Positions 57,258-64,000 of a DNA stretch of 64,000 bases are shown in pieces. Within the stretch, counting starts at the first letter, position 1. The number at the start of each line of letters is the position of its first letter. Both the position numbers and the translations under genes were made by a program. Where the stretch lies: assembly GCF_030323265.1 (NCBI RefSeq), contig NZ_CP104992.1, positions 3,509,501-3,573,500 of the forward strand, in the 5' to 3' direction. Origin of the DNA: Terrirhizobium terrae. Its GTDB lineage: Bacteria > Pseudomonadota > Alphaproteobacteria > Rhizobiales > Rhizobiaceae. The notes beneath the pieces were generated by a model, which was not told where the DNA came from, searched no databases, and worked only from the letters and a program-made list of their open reading frames with translations.

Positions 57258-58022
57258 ATGTCGAACCGGACATCCGCGCCCGTCGAGGACGATCTCCCGC
57301 TCATATCCCAGCGATTCATCTTTCGCCTGGCGATAGTCATCGCCCTGCTGGTGATCGCGACGATCGGTATCAGCGTGGGAGGCCATTGGCTGGGGCAGCG
57401 CATTGCGCTTGGCGGTCATTCGCAGAGCCAGGAGGTGATGGCGGTGACGATCGGCGAGGATACGCTGCGTGTTCCCGCCAACATGATCCGCTTCGCCGAC
57501 CAGCGGAGGTCCGGTGTCGCGGAACGTCTCGACGTCTACCTCACCTGGCCGGGCCTTGAAGGCTATAGCGAAGCTATGCGCAAGAGTTTCGACTCAGTCG
57601 AGCAGCCGAACCTGCTGATCTTCCTGCAATTGTCCCAGAGCACGATGTCCAAGGAAATGTCCGGAAGGCTCGGGCCGGTTTATGCGCAACTGTTCGAGGG
57701 CGAGGCCCAAACCTATATCAGCGGCCTGACCCTCCATCATCTGCGTGCCGACAGCGGCTATGGCGATGAGGTTGTTCTGACCGCGGATCGTGGCGATGGT
57801 GCCCTGCCCTATGTGGTCCGCTGCCTGATTCCCGCACCCGGCGCAAAGGCGACCGGCGCCGACTGCCAGCGCGATATCCACATCGGAAACGACCTGACGG
57901 TTCTTTATCGCTTCTCCAGCACGCTGTTGAAGGACTGGGACCATATTGATGCCGCAGTTAAATCCTTTGTCCGGTCGCGGCTTGCAGAGCCTGCGGGCAG
58001 GATCGGGACGAAGACGAACTAA
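57258..58022 (+). CDS. Conserved Rhizobiales protein of unknown function, membrane-anchored
   Basis: A 254-residue protein from MSNRTSAPVEDDLPLISQRF with a single membrane helix (IFRLAIVIALLVIATIGISV), the rest extracytoplasmic. The outer part (SQEVMAVTIGEDTLRVPANMIRF, YSEAMRKSFD, LPYVVRCLIPAPGAK with CQRDIHIGNDL) looks globular. No known domain. Bracketed by a BTLCP gene and a DD-carboxypeptidase gene, it may act in the cell envelope; this is inference from position. Confidence 0.68.
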   Translation: MSNRTSAPVEDDLPLISQRFIFRLAIVIALLVIATIGISVGGHWLGQRIALGGHSQSQEVMAVTIGEDTLRVPANMIRFADQRRSGVAERLDVYLTWPGLEGYSEAMRKSFDSVEQPNLLIFLQLSQSTMSKEMSGRLGPVYAQLFEGEAQTYISGLTLHHLRADSGYGDEVVLTADRGDGALPYVVRCLIPAPGAKATGADCQRDIHIGNDLTVLYRFSSTLLKDWDHIDAAVKSFVRSRLAEPAGRIGTKTN

Positions 58023-58125
58023 AATGCGTCAGATCGAAGAAACCAGCCGTTCATCATAAACCACTTGGTAACGCTGATCTCCTATATTGGCCGACAACGG
58101 TCTGGCGGGGGCGCGTCCGGATCTG

Positions 58126-59658
58126 ATGGCAATGATTAAAGCGATGAGTGCGGCAGTGTTGAAAACCATGTTCTTCGCATCCTCTCCCAAGGGTGCAGTG
58201 AAGGCAAAGCGTCTCGGATATTTTTTCGCATTGGCAATGGCCCTGTCTGCTCTCGGGCAGGCAACGGCAGCTGAAGCGGCGCCGAAATATGCGGGCATCG
58301 TCGTTGATGCGAAGTCGGGCAAGGTCCTGTACGGCGAAGATCCTGACGGTCTGCGCTACCCGGCGTCGCTGACCAAGATGATGACCCTTTATCTCACCTT
58401 CGAAGCGCTCGAATCCGGCCGCATCAGTCTCGACTCCAAGGTTCCTGTTTCGGCCAATGCCGCCAAGGAGCCGCCGTCGAAGCTCTACGTCAAGGCAGGC
58501 GGCAGCGTGACCGTCGATCAGGCTATCCGTGCTCTGGTGACGCGCTCCGCAAACGACATCGCGACCGCTCTCGGTGAATATGTCGGCGGCTCGGAGGCGC
58601 GCTTTGCCCAGCTGATGACGAGCAAGGCTCGCGCATTGGGTATGACCCGCACGACCTATCGCAATGCGCATGGCCTGCCCAACACGGCGCAGATGACGAC
58701 GGCCCGCGACCAGGCTCGCCTCGGTATCGCTCTTCGCCAGCACTTTCCGCAATACTACCCGTATTTCGGTATTCGCTCCTTCCAGTATGGCAAGGTCACG
58801 ATTGGCAACCACAACCGCCTCGTCGGCACGGTCAGGGGCGTCGATGGTATCAAGACCGGTTATACCCGTGCTGCAGGCAGCAACCTTGCCACGTCGGCTG
58901 AACTTGACGGCCGCTCGATCGTTGCCGTTGTTCTCGGCGGTCGCTCCAGTGCTGCCCGTGACGCAACGATGCGCAAGCTGGTCGCCGAATACCTTCCCAA
59001 GGCTTCCCGTGGCGGTCGTTCCAACCTGATCGCGCAGACTGCTCCGGCGGCTCCTGCGACCCCCGTTGCCCGTGCTCCAGCCGTAACCGCTCAGGCTTCC
59101 GAAGGTCGCCAGGTGGCTGCGTTCGATCTGCCAGACAATGGCCCGCTTCCGGATGCCCGCTACACCCAGCGCCAGGCCCCGGCTGCAGTCGAAACCGCGT
59201 CTGCCTCGGCTTATGCCGGCCAGTCAGCCCAGAGCCGGTCCGTCGACCAGGCGATGAGCGCGGCGATGTCTCCGCCCGCAGCGATCCCTTCGCCGGCTCC
59301 CGAATACATGCCGAAGCGCGAGCAGGCTTCCCTGAAGCGTGATCTGCCCGAGGCTTCTGTTGATGAAGTCACCACGGCTTCGACCCGCACGGCTACCAAG
59401 TCCGTGGCCATGTCCGGCTGGGTCATTCAGATCGGCGTCTCTCCGAACGAGAAGATGGCCAACGAACTCCTGCAGAGTGCGCAGGATAAAGGCGGCAAGG
59501 TATTGCGTACCGCCAAACCTTTCACGGTCGCCTTCTCCAATGGCGGCCAGCAGATCTACCGCGCCCGGTTCGGCGGTTTCGACGACCAGAAGGACGCGGT
59601 CAATGCCTGCAATGCTTTGAAGAAGAAGGGCGTAGGCTGCTGGGCTTCCATGCAGTAA
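58126..59658 (+). CDS. D-alanyl-D-alanine carboxypeptidase with C-terminal SPOR domain
   Basis: About 510 residues; several in-frame starts exist (58087, 58126, 58132, 58144). A signal sequence KRLGYFFALAMALSALGQAT precedes the mature peptidase. All S11 motifs are intact: SLTK, SAN in TRSANDIATAL, and KTG in GIKTGYTRAAGS. A long alanine/proline linker leads to a SPOR domain (SGWVIQIGVSPNEKMANEL to RARFGGFDDQKDAVNACNALK), which binds denuded peptidoglycan at the septum. It trims pentapeptides during division. It contrasts with the degenerate paralogue at 11912-13080. Confidence 0.88.
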   Translation: MAMIKAMSAAVLKTMFFASSPKGAVKAKRLGYFFALAMALSALGQATAAEAAPKYAGIVVDAKSGKVLYGEDPDGLRYPASLTKMMTLYLTFEALESGRISLDSKVPVSANAAKEPPSKLYVKAGGSVTVDQAIRALVTRSANDIATALGEYVGGSEARFAQLMTSKARALGMTRTTYRNAHGLPNTAQMTTARDQARLGIALRQHFPQYYPYFGIRSFQYGKVTIGNHNRLVGTVRGVDGIKTGYTRAAGSNLATSAELDGRSIVAVVLGGRSSAARDATMRKLVAEYLPKASRGGRSNLIAQTAPAAPATPVARAPAVTAQASEGRQVAAFDLPDNGPLPDARYTQRQAPAAVETASASAYAGQSAQSRSVDQAMSAAMSPPAAIPSPAPEYMPKREQASLKRDLPEASVDEVTTASTRTATKSVAMSGWVIQIGVSPNEKMANELLQSAQDKGGKVLRTAKPFTVAFSNGGQQIYRARFGGFDDQKDAVNACNALKKKGVGCWASMQ

Positions 59659-59749
59659 CGGCAGCGGGCGACAAGCCCGCCTGTCTCACCGCCGGGCCGG
59701 CGACGGCCCGGAGAAATCTCGAGTTTGTAATGTGTAAACGGGGTTTCCG

Positions 59750-60022
59750 ATGGGAATGAATGAAAACAGCATCGATTTCGGAATGGTGCAGATGTCGCGG
59801 GCACGGGGCGTAGCGCTCAACCCGCTCCACGAGGCAGCCATGCGGCTTGCCGGCCTCGGCCTCAACCGGTCGAAGGAAAAGACCAAGGACCTCGTGTCCA
59901 TGCTGCTCAGCCACGGCGCGCGCGCCTGGCGTCAGGGACAGCCGGTGGCCGGTATCCACCTTCACGTCGCCGCCCATTCCGGCCGTGCGCCGGTGCGGAT
60001 GGCACTGCCGAAGGCAGACTGA
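59750..60022 (+). CDS. Small protein of unknown function
   Basis: A 90-residue frame starting MGMNENSIDFGMVQMSRARG. It is largely helical and basic (LGLNRSKEKTKDLVSMLLSHGARAWRQ). No domain is recognised. It follows the carboxypeptidase gene by 91 bases, in which two GC hairpins (gcgggc-N5-gcccgc from 59664, ccgggcc-N6-ggcccgg from 59692) stand. An overlapping minus-strand frame of 125 codons is less likely because it looks like a shadow. Confidence 0.5.
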   Translation: MGMNENSIDFGMVQMSRARGVALNPLHEAAMRLAGLGLNRSKEKTKDLVSMLLSHGARAWRQGQPVAGIHLHVAAHSGRAPVRMALPKAD

Positions 60023-60034
60023 GTCGAATAGGAT

Positions 60035-60472
60035 TTAGAGGAGGCCGAGATCGGCTAGTTCGCGGCGCAGGTCTTCGGGCAGCGCCGCGACATCCTCGCC
60101 AAGTGCCCCGAGATCGCGCGGCACTTCCTCGTCCTTCAGATAGCGCCAGCCCTGGAACGGCCGCTTCGGTTGCGAAGCGGTCTCGATCACTTCGGGCCCG
60201 AGCACCAGCTCGCAGCGCTGGATGCCGTCGCCGCCGGTGAAGGTGCGGATATCCAGAAGCTTCTGCCTTGCTGCGACCTGCCCCTTGATGACCCAGTAGA
60301 GCGAGCCGTTATCGAGCAGTTCGTCGACGCGCTTCGGCACCATGCGGGTCGTATGGATGCTGTGCGGTTCCAGCCCGGCGGCCATTGCGGTGAGAGACCG
60401 TTCGGCCACCCAGTCCCGCAGATCCTGGATGCTGTCCGCGCCGACGCAGAGCTTGATCAGATGAAGAGCCAT
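60035..60472 (-). CDS. DUF1489 family protein
   Basis: A 145-residue protein starting MALHLIKLCVGADSIQDLRD; the frame to 60571 adds an unlikely N-terminus. The blocks HTTRMVPKRVDELLDNGSLYWVIKG, GIQRCELVLGPEVIET and PFQGWRYLKDEEVP are typical of DUF1489, a small alphaproteobacterial family with no known function but close to ubiquitous. It is on the same strand as sdaA, 73 bases downstream of it. Confidence 0.85.
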   Translation of the reverse strand: MALHLIKLCVGADSIQDLRDWVAERSLTAMAAGLEPHSIHTTRMVPKRVDELLDNGSLYWVIKGQVAARQKLLDIRTFTGGDGIQRCELVLGPEVIETASQPKRPFQGWRYLKDEEVPRDLGALGEDVAALPEDLRRELADLGLL

Positions 60473-60545
60473 GGCTTTGCTTGAAGACCCGCAGGCCCGA
60501 TGCGTCAAGTGCCAATGGTCGGCCTGTCCACAGTGACGAGGCCGA

Positions 60546-61946
60546 TCAGCACTCCACGACATTGACGGCAAGACCGCCGGTCGAGGTTTCCTTGTATTTC
60601 TCGCTCATGTCGTTTCCGGTCTGGCGCATGGTCTCGATACAGGCGTCGAGCGGCACGAAATGGGTACCGTCGCCCTTGATGGCGAGCGAGGCGGCCGTCA
60701 CCGCCTTGACCGCGCCGAGCGCATTGCGCTCGATGCAGGGAACCTGGACGAGACCGGCGATAGGATCGCAGGTCATGCCGAGATGGTGTTCGAGCGCGAT
60801 TTCAGCCGCGTTCTCGATCTGCTCCGGCGAACCGCCCATGACAGCGGCAAGGCCCGCAGCCGCCATCGCGGCCGCCGAACCCACCTCGCCCTGACAGCCC
60901 ACTTCGGCGCCGGAAATCGAAGCATTATGCTTGATGATGCCGCCGACGGCGGCTGCCGTCAGCAGGAAGTCGTGGATGTCCTCCCGCGTCGCGTCCTCGT
61001 GGAAATGCAGGAAATATTTGAGCGTCGCCGGGATGACGCCCGCTGCACCGTTGGTCGGCGCGGTGACGACCCGTCCGCCACCGGCATTCTCCTCGTTGAC
61101 GGCCATGGCGTAGACGCTGAGCCAGTCATTGGCGAGGAGCGGGTTGTGGCGGTTGCTGCGCCATTCCTCGTTCAGCCGGTCGTGGATCGCGCGCGCCCGG
61201 CGCTTGACCTTCAGCCCGCCGGGCATGATACCGTCGACCTTGAGGCCGCGGTCGATACAGCCGCTCATCGCGCCCCAGATCGAATCAAGCCCGTCTTCGA
61301 GCTTCTGCTCGCTCATCCGGGTCAGTTCGTTGGCGCGCTTCATCTGCGAAATGCTGAGGCCGGCGCCATGGGACATGTCGAGCATCTGCTTCGCGCTGGC
61401 AAACGGATAAGGCACGCGTTCGCCGGAGCCGGCATCCTTGGCTGCGCGCATCGCGGCAAGCTCGGTATCGGTGACGACGAAACCGCCGCCGATGGAATAG
61501 TAGACGCGCTTGAGCAGCAGGCGGCCGTCACGGTCGAGCGCGGAAAAACTCATGCCGTTGGCATGGCCTGGCAGCGGCTGCTTTTTATCGAAGATCAGGT
61601 CGGTCTTCGGTTGGAAGAAGTAGGATGGGTGGCCGGGAGGCGTAACGCAACCGGTGCGCTCCACCTCGTCGATGATCTCATCCATGCGGTCGGGGTCAAC
61701 GCTATTCGGCGCCTCACCCATCAGGCCGAGGATGACCGCCCTGCCCGTGCCGTGACCGATCCCGGTAAAGGCGAGCGAGCCGTGCAGCGACGCCTGCAGC
61801 GCGGCGACATGAGTGCCGGACGGGCGCGGCCATTCGTCGGAGAGGATAAGGTCGAGAAAGCGGTTTGCCGCCGACATAGGCCCCATCGTGTGGGAGCTGG
61901 ACGGACCGATGCCGATCTTGAAGACGTCGAAGACGGAAAGAAACAT
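60546..61946 (-). CDS. sdaA: L-serine ammonia-lyase
   Basis: A 466-residue iron-sulfur serine dehydratase converting serine to pyruvate and ammonia. MFLSVFDVFKIGIGPSSSHTMGPM is the family start; the cluster cysteines are in GAEVGCQGEVGSA and MTCDPIAGLVQVPCIERNALG. Both alpha- and beta-type halves are fused in one chain. The frame is intact. Together with a downstream DUF1489 gene it is a common rhizobial arrangement. Confidence 0.96.
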   Translation of the reverse strand: MFLSVFDVFKIGIGPSSSHTMGPMSAANRFLDLILSDEWPRPSGTHVAALQASLHGSLAFTGIGHGTGRAVILGLMGEAPNSVDPDRMDEIIDEVERTGCVTPPGHPSYFFQPKTDLIFDKKQPLPGHANGMSFSALDRDGRLLLKRVYYSIGGGFVVTDTELAAMRAAKDAGSGERVPYPFASAKQMLDMSHGAGLSISQMKRANELTRMSEQKLEDGLDSIWGAMSGCIDRGLKVDGIMPGGLKVKRRARAIHDRLNEEWRSNRHNPLLANDWLSVYAMAVNEENAGGGRVVTAPTNGAAGVIPATLKYFLHFHEDATREDIHDFLLTAAAVGGIIKHNASISGAEVGCQGEVGSAAAMAAAGLAAVMGGSPEQIENAAEIALEHHLGMTCDPIAGLVQVPCIERNALGAVKAVTAASLAIKGDGTHFVPLDACIETMRQTGNDMSEKYKETSTGGLAVNVVEC

Positions 61947-62211
61947 GGGGGCGCGTGTCCAGAATGCCGACTGATTGTCTTAGCCTATGCCAAGTGAGCG
62001 TGGCGTCATGGTGGCGGGCCGACACGGGTTTTGATGCCAACGACATGACGCGACGCTAGCCTATGCGCCGAGGCTTATGGATATTCAAGAGCGGAATTCC
62101 TTCGACGGCGGTTGCCGGGCTGCGGGCTGCGCCTAGCTCTTGTCTTGCCCCTTGCCGTCAAAGCGGAAACCGCGCAAGACGGCAGGGCCTGTCGAATCTG
62201 GTGGAGGACAT

Positions 62212-62913
62212 ATGACCGTTGCCGACTATGTTGCCTTTGCAGTCTTCGTGCTTGCCTGGGTAACCTATTCCTGGCTGACAGCCGGCTCCGGCGCGAGATT
62301 CTTTCCACGGCTGAGCCTCAATCGGGCCATGGCGGAACGGCGCAAGCACTGGATCTACAATTCGCTGCGTCGCGACCTGAAGATGATCGACACGCAGATC
62401 CTTGCCGGCCTGCAGAACGGCACCGCATTCTTCGCCTCCACCTCGATTTTCGCCATCGGCGGCTGCTTCGCGCTGCTCGGTGCGACGGACCAGGTCGAGG
62501 CGGTCTTCCGTGACCTCGCCTTCGTCGCCTATGCCGGCCGCACCGCCTTTGAGCTCAAGGTTGTCGGGCTGACCTTCCTGTTCGGCTACGCCTTTTTCAA
62601 GTTCGGCTGGTCCTACCGGCTGTTCAACTACTGCACCATCCTGTTCGGCGCGCTGCCGATGATGCACGATACCAATGCGGATCGGGCAGCGGCCGAGGCC
62701 GCCGCCGACCAGGTGGTGCGGATGAATGCGATCGCCGCCAGCCATTTCAATTCCGGTCTCAGAGCACTGTTCCTGTCGGTCGGCTATCTGGGCTGGTTCG
62801 TCGGGCCCTATATGTTCATGGGCATGACGATCTTCATCATCGTGGTCCTGACCCGCCGCCAGTATTTTTCCGAGGCGCGGCTGGCGATCATGGAAGCCAA
62901 CAAGCAGCCATAG
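62212..62913 (+). CDS. DUF599 membrane protein
   Basis: A 233-residue protein with four or more membrane helices. The start at 62212 (MTVADYVAFAVFVLAWVTYS) has ggagga just before it; 62140 is an alternative without support. MAERRKHWIYNSLRRDLKMIDTQILAGLQNGTAFFAST and FLFGYAFFKFGWSYRLFNY are characteristic of DUF599, a widespread family with unknown role. It is followed by the acyltransferase-like gene 39 bases later. Confidence 0.85.
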   Translation: MTVADYVAFAVFVLAWVTYSWLTAGSGARFFPRLSLNRAMAERRKHWIYNSLRRDLKMIDTQILAGLQNGTAFFASTSIFAIGGCFALLGATDQVEAVFRDLAFVAYAGRTAFELKVVGLTFLFGYAFFKFGWSYRLFNYCTILFGALPMMHDTNADRAAAEAAADQVVRMNAIAASHFNSGLRALFLSVGYLGWFVGPYMFMGMTIFIIVVLTRRQYFSEARLAIMEANKQP

Positions 62914-62952
62914 CGGTCCCGAGAACCTCCAAGGTAATCCCAGGGTATTCAA

Positions 62953-63945
62953 TTGAGCATTCCAGCAGACAGCCAGGCCACAGCGCCGAAATCGCCCCGT
63001 ATCCTTCTCATCGACACATTGCGGGGCATCGCGCTCATCGCAATGGCGACCTATCACCTGACATGGGATCTGGAATTCTTCGGCTATCTCGATCCGGGCA
63101 CGGCGACGCAGGGCTTCTTCCGCATCTATGCCCGCTCGATCGCCAGTTCCTTCCTGTTTCTCGCCGGCGTCAGCCTCGTTCTGGCCCATGGCCGGGGCAT
63201 TCGCTGGACTTCATTCTGGAAGCGATTCGCCATCGTCGCCGGGGCGGCCGCCGCGATCAGTATCGCGACCTATATCGCTTTCCCGCATGAATGGATCTAT
63301 TTCGGCATTCTGCACAATATCGCGGTATCGAGCGTCATAGGCGTGCTCTTCCTTCAGCTGCCGTTGGCGATCGGTATCATCGTGCCGCTTGTGATCGTGG
63401 TGGCGATGATTGCCGACGCGAGCGTAATGCCCGGTTTCCTTCATTCGCCTGCCTTCGATACGCGCTGGCTGAGCTGGATCGGCTTTGCCGAACTGCCGCC
63501 GCGTTCCAACGACTATGTGCCGCTGTTTCCGTGGCTGGCGGCGCTGCTCGCCGGTGTCGCAATCGCCCGGATCGCCATCGCGCGTGGCTGGAACTTCAGG
63601 CTTGCCGATGTCCAGCGCCGCGATACGCTGCTGGCCAAGGCGGGCCGGCACAGCCTGGTCGTCTATCTCGTGCACCAGCCGGTCCTGATCGGCCTCGTCT
63701 ATCTGTTTTCGCTGGTCTCGCCGCCGCCTGCGGTCGATCCGCGGGTGAACTATATGTCTAGCTGCCAGATGAGCTGCGTGAAGGAAGCGGACGAAGCGAC
63801 ATGCCGGCAGTTCTGCGGCTGTACCGCCGATGCGCTGATCGGCCAGCAGTTGATGACACCGCTGCAGGGCGGCGAGATCAGTGCCCAGGATAACCGTATC
63901 CAGATCATCGCGCAGGAATGCTCGGCGGCAATTCCGGCCCAGTGA
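62953..63945 (+). CDS. DUF1624 heparan-alpha-glucosaminide N-acetyltransferase-like membrane protein with cysteine-rich tail
   Basis: A 330-residue membrane acyltransferase-like protein beginning with TTG. RILLIDTLRGIALIAMATYHLTWDL is the DUF1624 opening and ten or so helices follow. After the last helix (LVYLFSLVSPP) residues 271-290 carry cysteines spaced C-x3-C-x8-C-x3-C-x-C, then a sixth near 323. Such a twin CX3C tail would be oxidised outside the membrane. It may acetylate an envelope sugar. No further domain is seen. The next gene starts at 63964. Confidence 0.82.
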   Translation: MSIPADSQATAPKSPRILLIDTLRGIALIAMATYHLTWDLEFFGYLDPGTATQGFFRIYARSIASSFLFLAGVSLVLAHGRGIRWTSFWKRFAIVAGAAAAISIATYIAFPHEWIYFGILHNIAVSSVIGVLFLQLPLAIGIIVPLVIVVAMIADASVMPGFLHSPAFDTRWLSWIGFAELPPRSNDYVPLFPWLAALLAGVAIARIAIARGWNFRLADVQRRDTLLAKAGRHSLVVYLVHQPVLIGLVYLFSLVSPPPAVDPRVNYMSSCQMSCVKEADEATCRQFCGCTADALIGQQLMTPLQGGEISAQDNRIQIIAQECSAAIPAQ

Positions 63946-63963
63946 ACCCTATTGAGGCGACGA

Positions 63964-64000
63964 GTGGCTGAGAATCAGGTGCCGACGCCGATTTCGGCGA
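63964..64000 (+). CDS. Start of an unidentified gene, truncated by window end
   Basis: A GTG at 63964 opens a frame reading MAENQVPTPISA to the window end. It is 18 bases after the DUF1624 stop and could be the next gene of that operon. Too little is present to name it. Confidence 0.35.
   Translation, partial: MAENQVPTPISA

Noticed and set aside
59600..59977. A 125-codon minus-strand frame over the small ORF at 59750
   Set aside because: It overlaps the carboxypeptidase end and has no domain; the plus-strand frame fits the local operon direction better, though neither is certain.

Overview
This window looks like chromosomal DNA of a GC-rich alphaproteobacterium of the family Rhizobiaceae (Rhizobium, Agrobacterium, Neorhizobium or a relative; the genus cannot be fixed from sequence reading alone). 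The evidence is the gene content (tgt, metG-holB-tmk-dac-rlpA, ppiD-trpD-trpC-moaC-moeA, pyrG-secG-tpiA, parE, thrS, yidD-iscU-like-folE-hisI), an Agp2-type bacteriophytochrome, several families typical of Rhizobiales (DUF4864, DUF1489, DUF2336, DUF6074, BTLCP) and dispersed palindromic repeats of rhizobial type.

Layout. 1-4.5 kb: 3' end of tgt, a RIME-like palindrome, a DUF4864 protein, an MFS transporter, a J-domain protein, a GNAT acetyltransferase and a membrane protein. 4.9-6.7 kb: one ISNCY/IS1202-type insertion sequence. 6.8-14.3 kb: minus-strand housekeeping block MBL hydrolase, tatD, metG, holB, tmk, a DD-carboxypeptidase with degenerate motifs, rlpA. 14.7-17.3 kb: tRNA-Ser(UGA) followed by a low-GC orphan gene, a DUF6074 protein, a 54-codon small ORF and a DUF486 membrane protein. 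17.8-24.8 kb: ppiD, trpD, trpC, moaC, moeA, photolyase. 24.9-28.2 kb: a ketopantoate-reductase-like gene and a divergent pair of citrate synthases, one with an N-terminal helix-turn-helix, around a 73-bp intergenic region holding a perfect 14-bp palindrome. 28.2-32.5 kb: pyrG, secG, tpiA, alpha/beta hydrolase (minus). 32.6-38.2 kb: parE, pdxY, then the bacteriophytochrome (minus). 38.4-45.9 kb: AI-2E exporter-like protein, DUF2336, flavin reductase, nitroreductase, secreted conserved proteins, a DUF6984 protein, a cupin and an acyltransferase. 46-53.1 kb: thrS, an arsC/MFS pair, yidD, an Fe-S scaffold gene, folE, hisI, a patatin-like phospholipase. 53.1-64 kb: CBS protein, rhomboid protease, PAS and PilZ proteins, BTLCP peptidase, a SPOR-tailed DD-carboxypeptidase, DUF1489, sdaA, DUF599 and a DUF1624 membrane acyltransferase with a cysteine-rich tail.

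The most striking global feature is that at least 13 genes carry a small frameshift: tatD, dac, DUF486, trpD, moeA, pyrG, tpiA, bphP, nitroreductase, DUF6984, MFS, hisI and a PAS protein. pyrG, tpiA, trpD, hisI and moeA are housekeeping genes and the rest of each protein is well conserved, so most of these are probably indel errors of the read set or assembly rather than true pseudogenes. I annotate them as genes with an interrupted frame.

The best candidates for new biology are the self-contained citrate synthase pair with its palindrome, a stem-loop overlapping the ribosome binding site of ppiD, a queuine tRNA-ribosyltransferase lacking two of its three zinc cysteines, a DD-carboxypeptidase that has lost its SxN and KTG motifs, and a twin CX3C tail on a membrane acyltransferase. 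No CRISPR array, phage or large island was seen.
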